This document shows, one piece after another, positions 26,301 to 37,246 of a DNA stretch of 64,000 nt (positions are counted from its first letter, which is position 1; each line of letters begins with the position of its first letter). This DNA comes from Ianthella basta (taxonomy: Eukaryota; Porifera; Demospongiae; Verongiida; Ianthellidae). The stretch lies in the NCBI GenBank assembly GCA_964019415.1, contig OZ025876.1, positions 3,275,272 through 3,339,271 on the forward strand. Direction: 5' to 3'. A program made the position numbers and the translations under genes. Under the pieces are notes generated by a model. It was not told the origin of the DNA and ran no database searches. It saw only the letters and a list, made by a program, of their open reading frames with translations.

Positions 26301-29300
26301 ATGGCATCGTTCAGTGTCATGGTGGTGACCATGGTGACGGTGGTGACCATGGTGATGGCCATGGTGGTGGTCATGGTGAATTACATGCCTCCAACCTCGG
26401 CCAGCACAAGCAGAACATCGCAACTGAAGAAAGTGAAGAGCGTGAGACACAAGTATAACTATGATCACTAACTATAAAGTTGTGCTGTAGTACACTTCCA
26501 TGCAAAAATGAGTCACATCTACACTGACCCTTCCTCTTCCAGAACAAGTCCAGCAACAACACTGCCCTCGTCCACCACAGTTGTGACAAGGCTGGAGGAA
26601 TGTACAGTGCAGGCATTGAACAGGAGTGCACACATTGGGCACAGAATAAATAATCACACGCTCCGCAGAGTACACATTGAGATAATCACACACTCCAGTA
26701 ACCCACCCTGACACTCTCAGTGTGTGGTATACAAATATGCTGCACATGGTCTTGGAATGCTGAGGGTGACTGAGTCTGAATAGCCCAAGGCATTGGAGCA
26801 GGACCATTGTGGGGGCCATCAACAGGACCACCAAAGTACGGAGCAAACTTCCACTTTGTGTCACGCTTCTCAGCAAAGGTCTCCAAAGTGTACTGAAGGA
26901 AGAAATAAGCCAATCAGCCACTCAAATGTACCACAGGTTGCTCAAGAAATTGTGTAGTACAGAATCTTACATTGCCTAGCATGTTCTGTTCAAATTGGTG
27001 CATGACACTATGAAGAATTAAGTAGAGAAAGAAGTAGTGTCCAAACACATTGCAAGGAAGGAGAACAATGCCAGGTTAATTTGCAGGAGTCTGGCATATG
27101 AACATTTTCCATGCAGCTACTATTCATCAGCAAACTACTCAAGTGTTATGCTGCATTCCTCCTAGATTCATCCTGCATAGCTGTACAGGTAGTGTTCACC
27201 ATCATGATGCAACTCTCAAACAGCTTCACAGTTGAACAGAAGCCACTGTAAGGTTCAACTGTGAGCCTGTTTATAGATCTATGCCAGGCACATCACATTC
27301 TGTTTTCCAGTAGAGGTATATGCATTTTCTGGACACATACACAGACTACCAGTCGGATACAGTACAAGATATGGCATGTACATTCATATCTATGTAGTGT
27401 CTGCTTAATAACAGGGCTCACATGGAAGGCACTAGAGGGATTAATGCTAGCAAACACAAATTCCCTGGCAGCCGCCTTCCCATAGCAACAGCGCTGGCCA
27501 ATGTACTCCAAGAGGGCTTCTCTGGCATCATCCTCACTGATGACTGGGATACTGGGAATGGGACAGGATCAAAAACTGCAATTGAACCCTAAACACTCTA
27601 GCAAATGAATGCTCTGCTCCATTCTATGGTGAAGGAAATACAGTATGTGACAATAAATTACAGATTCCTCAAGGATTGTCTACAATCCGTAGAGGAGGAT
27701 GAATTGTATGAGGAGATGAAGCATACACAGAGACAACATAGTCAGTTTACTACATGGTATTGCCTGTTTAGTCCTGATTGGTCAGCAGAGTTCAAAGTCC
27801 AAATTTACATCATACTCACATAAGCACATGTGACTCATCCGCCTTTTAGTCCTGCTCACGGTCAACGCAGTCCGTTACACAGTGTGTCCAGTGTTTTTTC
27901 TCAGTTTGCATCGGCATTCCTCTTGACTATGGCAATGAACCCTCCTACTCAAGCCCTGGAGGACCTGCCCCCACCAGTGGGAAACAGGAAGAGAGTTTCT
28001 GCTTGGCTGCAGTCGTCCCCCGACGTGCAGTGTAGCGAGACTGAAGAGCAGCTGCACCCTAACGCAACTACAGTTGCTGAGAAAGAGGGTGAAGCTGGCG
28101 AGTCGGACGTGTCCAGTGACAGCCAGTGAGGACCAACAGCCTCCCAAGGTGGGTCCACCAGCGAATATGGGACAACAGCTTCCCAAGGCGGACCCAAGGT
28201 TGGCGAAGGGCAGCATAATAACCCCCTTGAAGCCAAGCCAAGCGTCAAAGCGGGCATTAAATGTCTGTTCTGTGCCTTTTCTATAGGACAGTGCAGTGAA
28301 AGTCAGAGACACAGTGCTGGGAAACAGGTTGCCAGCCCCACAAGGCAGACCTGAGACAAGCTCTGCCAAAAGAAGGAAGTTGGAGTCTGGGACTGCGACC
28401 TCCTCAGGTGTCAACTACTTTGACTTTTCTCCCTGGTGGACACCTGAAGTGTTGCCTACCCAAAGAGGAATGAGAAGCACTGTTCAAAGAGCATCCTTGA
28501 CCGGACCTTCACTCTGCTGTCCCACCCAAGGTGGACAAATATGTGCAGGATTTCCTTGGCAAATGCATGCATAAGGATCATGATACCAAATTGTCAATGA
28601 TACAGTCGGCCATCCTTGCCTCCATTCGACCACCAACCTCTGCTTGGCAACACCTTATCAAGGAAGGTCTGAAGGAGGACCCAGAGATGCTGGTGCCCGG
28701 TGCAGAGGTTCTATCCCTCATACAGTGCACCATCTGCCTCATCGGCAACACTTTGAAACTCACCTCCCAAGTGCATCGGGTGAAGATCCTGGAGGCAGTG
28801 GACCAATCTTGGGGAAAATTCGGCTCAGACAATTTCCCATCTGCTTAGGATACCTTATTTGGGGAAGAATTCCAGTCCTCCCTTACCAGGAGGGTGGAGC
28901 AGAACACAGCCCTTTCTAAGGCCATGTCCATTGCGAAGCGGCATCGAAAAGGGAAGGAGACCCCTACCTATTCCAGCCGCCAGGATAGACCAAACGTAGA
29001 CTGTTTTTCTTCAAGGAGGCCCTCCTGCCAAGTATGGGGGCAGACAGGGCAGAAGCTTCTTCTCGTACCAACACCCATACAGCAAATACAGGCAATCCAG
29101 CCTCCCATCCAATCCCAACAAGGAACAATCAGCCCAGAAATCCAGAGCTCTATTCCACGAGCCCAAATTGCTCTCGTGGAAAGCTCAGAAGGCCTCACAA
29201 GGGCCGCAATAGACTCCTAGACTTCTTGCCAGGAAGCCACCTTTTGCAACTAGGGATGCATATGGACATAGCATTTGTAAGGTCATTAGCTTGGGCACCT

Positions 29301-32300
29301 GTAGGCTGTCACCTATCTCTTTTCACAGATAGCTGGACTCAAATTACGTCCAATCCTTGGGTTTTGGAGGCAATATCAGGATACAAGTTAGAGCTTCTAG
29401 GGCACCCTTCACTGGAAAACCCCCCAGGCAGCATACAGTTGGAGACAACCAAGGCCCAGATACTGTCACAAGCTGTCCTGGATCTGGCTTCCAAGGGAGC
29501 AATCGTCCCGAGCAACGGAAGCAAAGACGGCTACATCAGCCAGATATTCCTGGAGCCCAAGTCCAACGGCTCATGGCGCCCAGTCATCAATCTCAAGTCC
29601 CTAAAAGGTAGATCGTGGTTCGCCATTTCAAGATGGAATCCATCAGGACAGTGAAAGGGCTACTGATGCCAAGAGATTGGCTAGTGAAGCTGGACCTCAA
29701 GGATGCGTACCTAACAGTCTCGATTCACAAGTCCCATCAGAAATTCTTGAGCTTTTGTTGGGAGGGCAGGGAGTGGCAGTTCCAGGCCCTCCCCTTTGGG
29801 CTGAGCAGTGCCTCATACATTTTCACTGAGGACATGAAGCCAGTAATAGCCACAATGAGACGACTGGGAATCAGGCTGATACTCTAGCTCGACGACATGC
29901 TGATTATGGACCAGAACAGGGACAGAGTGAAGCACAGTTTAGCAACAGCAGTGGAACTCCTGATTTCGTTGGAATTCACCATCAATCTCAAGAAGAGTGT
30001 TACTGTCCCAGCTCAGGAGATACAGTTCCTGGGTTTCTCACTGGACTCCCAGACAATGTCGATTGCGCTACCTCAGAGCAAATTACTTTGCTGACGAGTA
30101 CAGCAAGGGAGATGAAAGAGAAGAAACAGACGACAGTTCGAGACCTGGCCCCGGCTCTTACGGTCAATGGTACCAGCTCACCTGGCAATCCTACCAGCTC
30201 CCCTTTAATACCACAACCTAGAACGAGCCCGGTCCAAAGCCCTGCAGAGTGGGCTGACATACAAGTCAGAAATTGTGCTGGATCACCAGATGAGGGCAAA
30301 CTTGAAGTGGTGGGCAACTCAATGCAGTCAGTACAACAGCAGGCCACTGCAAATCCCCCACTGGGATCTCATGATAGAGACCGATGCCTCCACACTGGGT
30401 TGGGGAGCAAACTGCGAAGGAGTGACTACAGGGGGCCCTTGGATGCCAGGGGAGAAGTCCCACCATATCAACTATCTGGAGCTCCTGGTGGCATTTCGAG
30501 CTCTAAACTCATTTGCAACCAATCATTGCATAGTCTCCATCCTTCTTCAAATGGACAACATTACGGTGATGTCCTTCATCAACAGAATGGGAGGAACCCA
30601 CTCTGCAACCCTGTCAGATCTAGCCCTGGAAATATGGAAATGGTGTCTGGAGAGGGGAATAACAGTACATGCAGAGCACCACCCAGGGTCAGAGAAGACC
30701 CAGGCGGACTGGGAATCCCGTCATGTGAAGGACTCCAGCAACTGGAGGTTAAAGAGGAAGATATTCCTACGGCTAGAGGACCAACTGGGTCCTTTCTCAA
30801 TCGGCCTTTTTGTCTCTCGGACAAATGCCCACCTCTCAGTTTACTGCAGCTGGAGACCAGATCCTGCAGCCCTAGCAGTGGATGCACTATCGATCAAGTG
30901 GCAAGGTCACCTCCCTTACATGTTCCCACCATTTGCCCTCATCCTTCATTGTCTGGAGAAGTTGAGGCAAGAAGAGGTATCAGTAGTTCTAATCGCTCCG
31001 GTTTGGCCCAATCAAGTGTGGTTCCCGCAACTTCTCCTGAGTCTAATAGATTACTCAGTCCTGTTACCACCAACACAGGACATCCTGACTGAACCCGAGG
31101 GCCGCAGCCAGCCGATGATCATGGAAGGCCACCTGCCACTGGCCGCGTGGCCTGTCTCAGGTGTTCCTGGCAGTTTGAAGGACTTTCAGATGCAGTTGTT
31201 GCCATCATCGGGAAATCCTGGCAATTTTCCACAGAATAAGCCAACTTAAGTGCCTGGCGACTGTGGGATAGTTGGTGTTCTGAACGGAATATCAGACCTT
31301 ATCCGAGAAATTCTAGAATTCCTACTCAGCCAGTTTGAAACAGGCAAGCAGTATCGCACCATCAACACTAGCCAGTCAGCCATATCTATGACCCACAAGG
31401 AAATAGATGGTGTTCCGGTGGGACGGCATCCATTAGTTCTCGCTTCCTACAGAGGGTCTTCAACTCCCACCCTCCAGCCCCAAAGTATTCTATGACTTGG
31501 GATGTTGACATTGTCTTGTCCCACATTAGAGGGATGGAGGACAATGAGGAGCTATCTTCCCAGTTGCTGTCTCATGATCTGGCTATGCTGTTGGCCTTGA
31601 CAAATGCAGATAGGTGCTTCGATTTGGCAGCCTTGGATCTGACTTATCAATCTTTTCAAGGGAATGGGGTGAAATTCATCATCCCTGGCTTCGAGACGCA
31701 GTGGCCCACCAAGGGAGGCCTTCTATCCAGCATTTGCACCAGTTCCAAAGCTATGTCCAGTTCAGACCCTTCAGTGTTATGAAAAGAGGTCAGAGAAGCT
31801 GCATACCTGTGGTAACAGTTCTCCAGAAAAAGCACTCTCCATCCGGAGACCCCACAGATCGGTCAAGCTAGCTACCATTGGCCATTGGCTGAAAGGTATT
31901 ATGAAATCTGCAGGCATTGACACGGACATTTTTACTGCGCATTCCACCCGTGGTGCATCTACATCAAAGGCCAAGGCAGCGGGGGTCCCTACGGCAGACA
32001 TTCTGAAGGCGGCCAACTAGAGCTCTACTTCCACATTTGCCATTTTCATCAAAAGCCGATTGACTCTCGCAGATTTGGCTGTAGTGTTCTAGAGGAGAAA
32101 TAACTTCCTCCATATAGTGGTGAGCTTTGAACGATACCATGTACTAAACTGACTATGTTGTAGAAGCGTATCCGGAAGCTCTGAAGTACAAATATAGATT
32201 CCTCAAGGATTGTCTATAATCCTTAGAGGAGGATGAATTGTATGAGGAGATAAAGGATACACCGAGACAACATAGTCAGTTTCCCATCCTGAACCCATAC

Positions 32301-35300
32301 CCTTGTCTCCTCCTTGAGGTGATAAATTGTGGAGTAGCTACAGCATGTCAGATGGAGGAAATGGCTTTAACCTGGTTATCTCTTTAAGTACACATGCACA
32401 TGTATTCCCCTGTATTTCACTGACAAACACATTCAATACTCCTGTGCTTCACTGACTCTGTATGGCATGGTCCAATGTTATGTTGTTATCTGTATGTTAA
32501 TTTGGGAGTGAATTTGATTTAGCAATGGGCTTTCAATTAGTTTGCATTCCAAAAAGGCGGGATGAGTCACGTATGCTGTCCTTTTATGTGAGTATGAAGT
32601 AAATTTGGACTTTGAACTCTGCTGACCAATCAGGACTAAACAGGCAATACCATGTAGTAAACTGACTATGTTGTAGAAGTGTATCTGGAAACTCCGAAGT
32701 ACAATCATCAATGAAGTATGCGTTAAAGAAATCCACGTTCTGATAGTGTGACAGTAGTGGTAGTATATATTACTCTAAGTCACCTGATCACATGCAGTTA
32801 ACACATGCATCAATGATCTGCAATTCATGTGCAGCTGATTTGCATAAGGTGCATGGCATAGCATGCAAATGTGCATGCAAGGAGAAGTTAATGAGCACAC
32901 CTATACACATACGCACATATGGTACACATCAATGTTGACTTACAATCTTATTACCGTATATGGACCTAGTAATAATAATAACACATATAGCAGAGAGAGG
33001 GCAATGAAAGTGAAAGAAAAGGAAGTCAGGTGTTGCCAAACATTGCTAACTTGTACTAACTGGGACCTCCCTGATGACATTGATGCAGCAGTGGAGAGTG
33101 TCACCCAGAGGATAACTGATGTCACCAACAAGTTTGTCCCAAGTATATATGAATCCCACTATGACAAGGTCTTTTCCATTGTGGAATCGCCAATGCCAAC
33201 AGCTCTGGTCACACAAAGGAACTGCTTAAAGAAACAGGACAGGGTGGCATATGCAGCACTTTGCAAGAAGGCCAGACGTGTATACAGCAGAGCTTTTAGC
33301 AGACATCAAGTACGGATTAAGGAGAAGCTGGCAAAAGCACCAGCCCCAAGACCTGGTAGCAAATGACACGGGACATAGTAGGGCTCGGAAAGAAGAAGCA
33401 GTCAGTGATACCAGATGCACAAGACCTGGCCATATTCTTTACTGAGAATTTCCACATACTGTACCAGATGAAGCGTCAGCAGAGTTGCCTAAATTGGAGA
33501 ATGAAAATTTTGAGTTTCAGTTGAAGACCTTCGGAGTGAAAAAGAATCAAGTCAAGCGTGTTTTGGAGAGGCTCAATGAGTGCAAGTCAGTGGGTTGGAC
33601 GGTGTTAGCCCCAGAGTATTGAAACAATGTACAGCTACACTCTCGCTTCCCACTACTCAATTATTCCAGAAGACTGTGAGAAGTGGAGTGTTCCCAAAGG
33701 CCTGGAAGATTGCACGCGTAGCTCCTGTCCACAGGAAGGGATCAACAACCTCCCCCTCCAACTACAGACCAATATCCGTGTTGCCAACACTCTCAACCAC
33801 GCTTGAGAGGGTACTCCTACCCTAGCTGAGGAAGCAACTCCTACAGTACATCCGTGATGAGCAGTTCGGGTTTGTCCCCAACACAGGAACAGCTGATGTA
33901 GGGGTAGTTATTGCCAATGAAATGCCACTGCCCTGGAAGCAAGGGAAGAGCTGAGAATCGTTGCACTGGATTTCAAAGGGGCATTCGACTGAGTGTGGTG
34001 GCGCGGACTACTAATGCACCTATGGGCAGTGGGCATCAGAGGCAAAGCATTCCAGTTGATCAACAGCTATCTTTCTCAACATTACTTTTGGTTGTCACCA
34101 ATGAGGAAATGTCTGAGCTCTGTCAGATCAGATCAGGTCCTTCAGAACAGATCCGATCAGATCCAGGGTGCACTACAGTTCAGATCATGTTTCTTCCTAG
34201 GGAAGAAAATAGTCACTGCTGCTGTTTGATTTGTTTGTTCGGAGATTGCCTAAGGAAGTTCAGCATGCAGTGATGTTATGGTATGCAGACGATACAACCA
34301 TTTTGGTGAGAGTACCAACAGATGCTAGGCAGAGATGTGCCGTGTTGCTCAACTCTGACCTCAAGAGAATTATGATGTTTGGCAAGAAATGGTTGCTTAA
34401 GTTTGCGACCAAGAAAACGAAGCCATCACAGTAAGCAAGAAGAGAGATCCCAACAGACATCCACCACTAGTGATGAAAGGAACAGTGATTGTCAAAAATG
34501 AGACCTTGGAAGTCTTAGGGTTCACCTTAGACCACAAAGGCATGTGGTCGGCACATGTTGACAGTACTGTGAAAGAAGCCCGACAACAACTGGGAGCTAT
34601 CAGCTGTGTGAGAAGATAACTCAATGACCACAGGGTGTACACGGCTAATAAGGCTTTCATCCGACCACAGTTAGAGTATGGCAGCCTAACCTACTGAAGC
34701 ACAGCCAAGACCCACCTAGGCAAGCTTGACCTAGTCCAACAGCAGGCACACTGCTTTTTGACAGACTTGAAATCACATCTCTTTAGCAGAGACGTGAGGC
34801 AGCAGCAGTTGGACTAACGTGCAGGCTCTGGTCTGGAGATGTGAAGCAACCACTTGAGACCCTCACTCCAAAACTCAAGGACCCTGATGAAGAGGGGCTG
34901 CGAAGTTCTGCCAGACTGGGGGGCCACAGACAGCATCAACACAAACTGCAATATCAGACAACCGCTAGATCACTAGAGGCATTCAAAAGAAGCTTCAGAG
35001 GCCGAATACACAGTATCTGAAATGACTTGGAATCAGAGTGCCTGAAGACCCCTAGTCCAGACTGGAAGGCTTGTCAAAGAGAACTACAAAGAGAACTAAC
35101 AAAGAGAACAAATGTGCACGTGCACAACTAGCCAACTGACCCTATTCACTCATCTCTGCAACAGTAAAAAAGTGGTTATAGGGTTTTAAGTCCATAGCGA
35201 CTTGTGTGCTTTTGCTCAAATACATGAATAAAGTATTGCAAAGGTAGATTCATGGCTTGATCTACACTTGAATCATGTGCGATCTACCTTTTCCAATACT

Positions 35301-37182
35301 ACATTCACTTGATCAAGCAAGTCACTCGAGACTAAAAACCCTAAAGCACTATACTGAAAGCAACATGTCCCACGGTATGTTTTCGCCATACTACAACAAG
35401 CATCTCACTTGGGCTGTGCTGAGGCAGCTTCAGGCTTAGCCTGTGCAAAGAGTGACTCCTGATAGGATGGAGGAGGGGCAAAGGCATCTACAGAAGGGAG
35501 AAGGTACACCAGCAGGAAAGTGACTGCCTCCTCACACTCTCATGCATGAGCATCCCTAGCTCACAGATAGATGAGCACTAGAGGAGAGTGACCATGTATT
35601 ACGTGATGGTAGCCAGGAAGCACATATGTAGCAAACTTATACACAAGCACACTGTATTCTTCTATACTGTAGGGTGACCCCCTCTTTCCCGCTTGATCTT
35701 GCAGATATCCACACACATTGCACACCATTCGAAAGCGCTGCTGAAGCTAAACCTAAAATCAATTCCACCCCTCTTATACCCCAGTGTTGCTGAGGCAGTA
35801 CACGGCAGAGAAGAGGGGAGCTTGTTCACATACAAGCAAACCTAGCAGGAAGCATGGGGAAGGTGCGCAAAACTGGTCATGCACCCCTTCTGCAGGGATG
35901 ACACGTAAGAAACTGCCAACTTACTCCTTTCCTGGTCACTCGAAGCCATGGTGCAACATACTGTGTAGTATTATTCTTACGCGGTGAGGTCATAAATGGG
36001 TTGTGCAATCAGAATCATGGCCAACCTCCTCTAGCCAAGCACAAAACCACAAACTCAACTTGACTCAGCAATATAACTATGGCAGCTTCAGCTTCAATTC
36101 AATTATGAGAATTGAAATGGTAGCTAATTCACTGGACAGGCCTAGGGATGTTGAAGGAGCTGTAGGCTTGCTATTAGAGGGACAATAGCCCAGAAACTAC
36201 ACAGTTAGTGCAGTAAACAGTGAGACTACTGATACAAGCAAACACAAGTGGTCCTACTCCTTGAGGAGCAGCAAATTGAATGCTTTCTTCTTTTACAGTG
36301 TCTACAGTACGTTATGATGCCCCAACCCAACCCAAGTTCATTGATCACAACAAAGCGAAGGGTGAATAGCACTCCAAACCAATCTGTTTCTATCATAATA
36401 ATAATACTATATGTCCACGTTCTGGAATCCAAGGCCTCCTCCATGTATGTGTCGCACTGCCATTGTTGTGATACACCCTGACGGCAGATGTGTCTACTAA
36501 GCGTTGGAGGCAGGGGGTGGGTCCTGCAACCAAAGCCGATGTGTCAACAGCTACAGTACCCCATTCGACACATCTGTTACAATCTTGACCCAGTAGGAGA
36601 TACCTATAGGCTAGGTCTGCCCGCAAATGAAATTTGTTCTTATTTGCTCCTGTATGAGTTGGATCAGTACCTGGGTCAACTCACAACAGTTTACTGTTTG
36701 AGTCAGGTGTCCTGGTATCCTTTGTACTCAACAGTGTAGCTTTCTAATGGAAGAAGTCCTGAAGTCTACTTGTCACTAACTCAGCCCTTAGTTAGATTCT
36801 CTAAATCTCCATATGTGCCATTAAAAGCTCGTAAGGGGGAAAGGGGGGGGGGGGGGGGGGGGTGGAGGGCGGTGAGAGTTAACTGATATTCTATCTTAGG
36901 GAGATAAGTTAGGTGCCTAAAGAAAGAGACTCGTTATCCATTAATAGGCGCCTCTCGCTCACTTTCTGTGTAGTTCACTCCCTCGTAGCCTCCAATCCGT
37001 CCTAGATCTGAGAAGTTCGGGGCTGCAGGAGCACTGGGGGCCCGGCCGGGAGCTGACTTTTCATCTACGTCTTCGGGAGGGACATCACCCGTGTAGGTGG
37101 GCTGCGTCACTTGGGTAGGTGGCGGTCCTTGCGTCCCCGGCTGAGGGGGGGCAGCTCCGTAGGTTTGGTAAGGCGTTTCCAT
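20356..37182 (-). CDS. SSUH2: SSUH2-like protein (DnaJ-type cysteine-rich domain)
   Basis: Exons on the minus strand: 37182-36963 (proline-rich N-terminus, GGYEGV), 36523-36475 (tentative), 27551-27422 (SEDDAREAL...CCYG), 26892-26707, 26591-26529, 26423-26275, 25373-25281, 21214-21112, 20967-20860, 20502-20356. All junctions are GT-AG and all phases agree, giving 1248 nt or 415 residues, close to vertebrate SSUH2. Six CxxCxGxG-like knuckles are visible: CHNCGGRG, CWTCSGRG, CSACAGRG, CHFCHGSG, CYTCHGHG, CQECKGAG. The C-terminal part has IIPVSEV, YFVYG and the final CCWGC. The acceptor of the first listed exon (37246) implies an upstream noncoding exon. A His-rich stretch is inserted between knuckles 3 and 4. 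The family's role is poorly known; the knuckle region suggests a chaperone-like, zinc-binding protein. The start at 37182 (METPYQTYG) is the only Met before the conserved part downstream of that acceptor. Confidence 0.85.
21853..21865. repeat. Target-site duplication, left copy
   Basis: CATACAGCACTCA occurs here and at 25267-25279, flanking the non-LTR element. The paralogous unoccupied site at 12937-12949 has a single copy (CATACACTACTCA). Confidence 0.8.
21866..25266 (+). mobile_element. Non-LTR retrotransposon inserted in an SSUH2 intron
   Basis: A 3.4-kb insertion with a 13-bp target-site duplication and an A-rich 3' end (AAAATAAAAAA) just before the right duplication, as expected from target-primed reverse transcription. 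The insertion is defined exactly because an unoccupied paralogous copy of the locus exists at 12937. It lies in the intron between the SSUH2 exons 25373-25281 and 21214-21112, in antisense orientation to that gene. It carries one long decayed coding region. Confidence 0.85.
21952..24998 (+). pseudogene. Retroelement polyprotein with reverse transcriptase, two disabling lesions
   Basis: The N-terminus is a Cys-rich CXC-like motif (CCRCNASGTCARC...CFPGRLG). Reverse transcriptase motifs follow: IRPIGVGEV, FVDATNAFN, TTQGDPLAM and the catalytic FADD box near 23562. The C-terminal part (about 24430-24990) has CVCGKNLTVDHAFTC and FFDVRVFNP, which may be a zinc knuckle and a restriction-like nuclease region; that reading is tentative. 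The frame breaks twice: a one-base loss near 23400 that creates TAA, and a TGA at 23556-23558 just before FADD where related RTs have Trp. Otherwise the frame is open, so the copy is fairly young but inactive. This family is widespread in corals and other invertebrates to my knowledge. Confidence 0.8.
25267..25279. repeat. Target-site duplication, right copy, overlapping a splice donor
   Basis: Same 13 bases as at 21853-21865. Read on the minus strand it is the intron start of the SSUH2 exon ending at 25281 (positions +2 to +14 of the intron), so the retroelement landed 14 bases inside the intron and left GTGAGT intact. Confidence 0.8.
25678..26003. mobile_element. Inverted-repeat element with hammerhead-like motifs
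   Basis: Arms 25678-25778 and 25903-26003 are inverted copies around a spacer of about 124 bases. The right arm has CTGATGA at 25905-25911 and GAAAC at 25925-25929; the left arm, on the minus strand, has GTGATGA then CAACC-loop-GGTTG then AAAC. CTGATGA, a small stem, then GAAAC is the conserved core of a hammerhead ribozyme, which is known in Penelope-like retroelements. Both copies look imperfect. The element sits in the SSUH2 intron between exons 26423-26275 and 25373-25281. Confidence 0.6.
27930..29000 (+). pseudogene. DIRS gag-like region
   Basis: Frames at 27930-28128, 28296-28450 and 28531-28950 read as a low-complexity, acidic then basic protein followed by a helical stretch (MDKYVQDFLGK...). 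They are separated by stops and frame changes. Position ahead of the RT fits ORF1 of DIRS elements; the sequence itself gives no domain I recognise. Confidence 0.5.
29240..30760 (+). pseudogene. DIRS reverse transcriptase and RNase H
   Basis: RT motifs in order: SNGSWRPVINLKSL near 29560, LVKLDLKDAYLTV near 29680, LPFGLSSASYIFT near 29800, and LDDM near 29888 directly after a TAG at 29885. RNase H follows in another frame (30380-30720): ETDASTLGWGANCEG, NYLELLVAFRAL and QMDNITVMSFINRMGG. At least two frameshifts and one nonsense codon separate these blocks. Confidence 0.8.
31492..32075 (+). pseudogene. DIRS tyrosine recombinase
   Basis: LLALTNADRCFDLAALD near 31580 is the box with the first catalytic Arg. 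HSTRGASTSKA near 31940 is the HxxR box. A TAG at 32018 falls where the family has a Trp before SSTSTF, the region leading to the nucleophile. The frame also shifts between the two halves. Inactive. Confidence 0.75.
32940..35115 (+). pseudogene. LINE relic with jockey/CR1-like reverse transcriptase
   Basis: Successive blocks in different frames: the linker before RT (33001-33366), LDGVSPRVLKQ near 33590, KAWKIARVAPVHRKG...NYRPISVLPTLS near 33700-33800, QFGFVPNTGTAD near 33865, ALDFKGAFD near 33965 and the catalytic YADD at 34282. The C-terminal RT tail (VYTANKAFIRPQLEYGS near 34640) follows. Several stops and shifts; the endonuclease part is absent, so the copy is 5' truncated. It lies in the same large SSUH2 intron as the DIRS element. 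Confidence 0.8.
35198..35325. repeat. Short foldback
   Basis: Arms of about 45 bases (35198-35253 and 35280-35325) with TATTGCAAAGGTAGA inverted as TCTACCTTTTCCAATA. Probably MITE-like. Confidence 0.5.
35326..36474. other. SSUH2 intron sequence, nothing recognised
   Basis: AT-rich DNA with short meaningless frames. No exon or repeat could be assigned. Confidence 0.35.
36475..36523 (-). CDS. Tentative 49-nt SSUH2 micro-exon
   Basis: The exon ending at 36963 leaves one base of a codon, while the exon starting at 27551 needs two bases before it, so something must join them. This 49-nt stretch has acceptor TTGGTTGCAG and donor GTATCA. It supplies exactly two bases, fifteen codons and two bases, restoring the frame. 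The encoded residues are not conserved enough to confirm it. Confidence 0.35.
36843..36862. repeat. G20 homopolymer
   Basis: Twenty consecutive G, matching in length the C20 run at 13543-13562. Length may be affected by sequencing error. Confidence 0.7.
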
Positions 37183-37246
37183 GCCACCATTGACCCAGCT
37201 GCGTTCAGGCAGGTCCAAGGGGGTGTGTCGCGTGATGTGTCGCAAC

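Larger units (their letters stand above)
27650..32715 (+). mobile_element. DIRS-type tyrosine-recombinase retrotransposon (decayed)
   Basis: Inverted terminal repeats are at about 27729-27848 and 32551-32690. An internal complementary region at about 32134-32283 combines sequence matching both ends (AAACTGACTATGTTGT and its inverted form), the diagnostic DIRS arrangement. Between them lie gag-like, reverse transcriptase, RNase H and tyrosine recombinase regions, all interrupted. It is placed in a large intron of the SSUH2-like gene, with its left end only about 100 bases from exon 27551-27422, and in the opposite orientation to the gene. Confidence 0.85.

Noticed and set aside
30088-31092. 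334-codon open frame in the DIRS element
   Set aside because: It overlaps the RNase H frame at 30275-31249, which has the real motifs; composition is that of a shadow frame.
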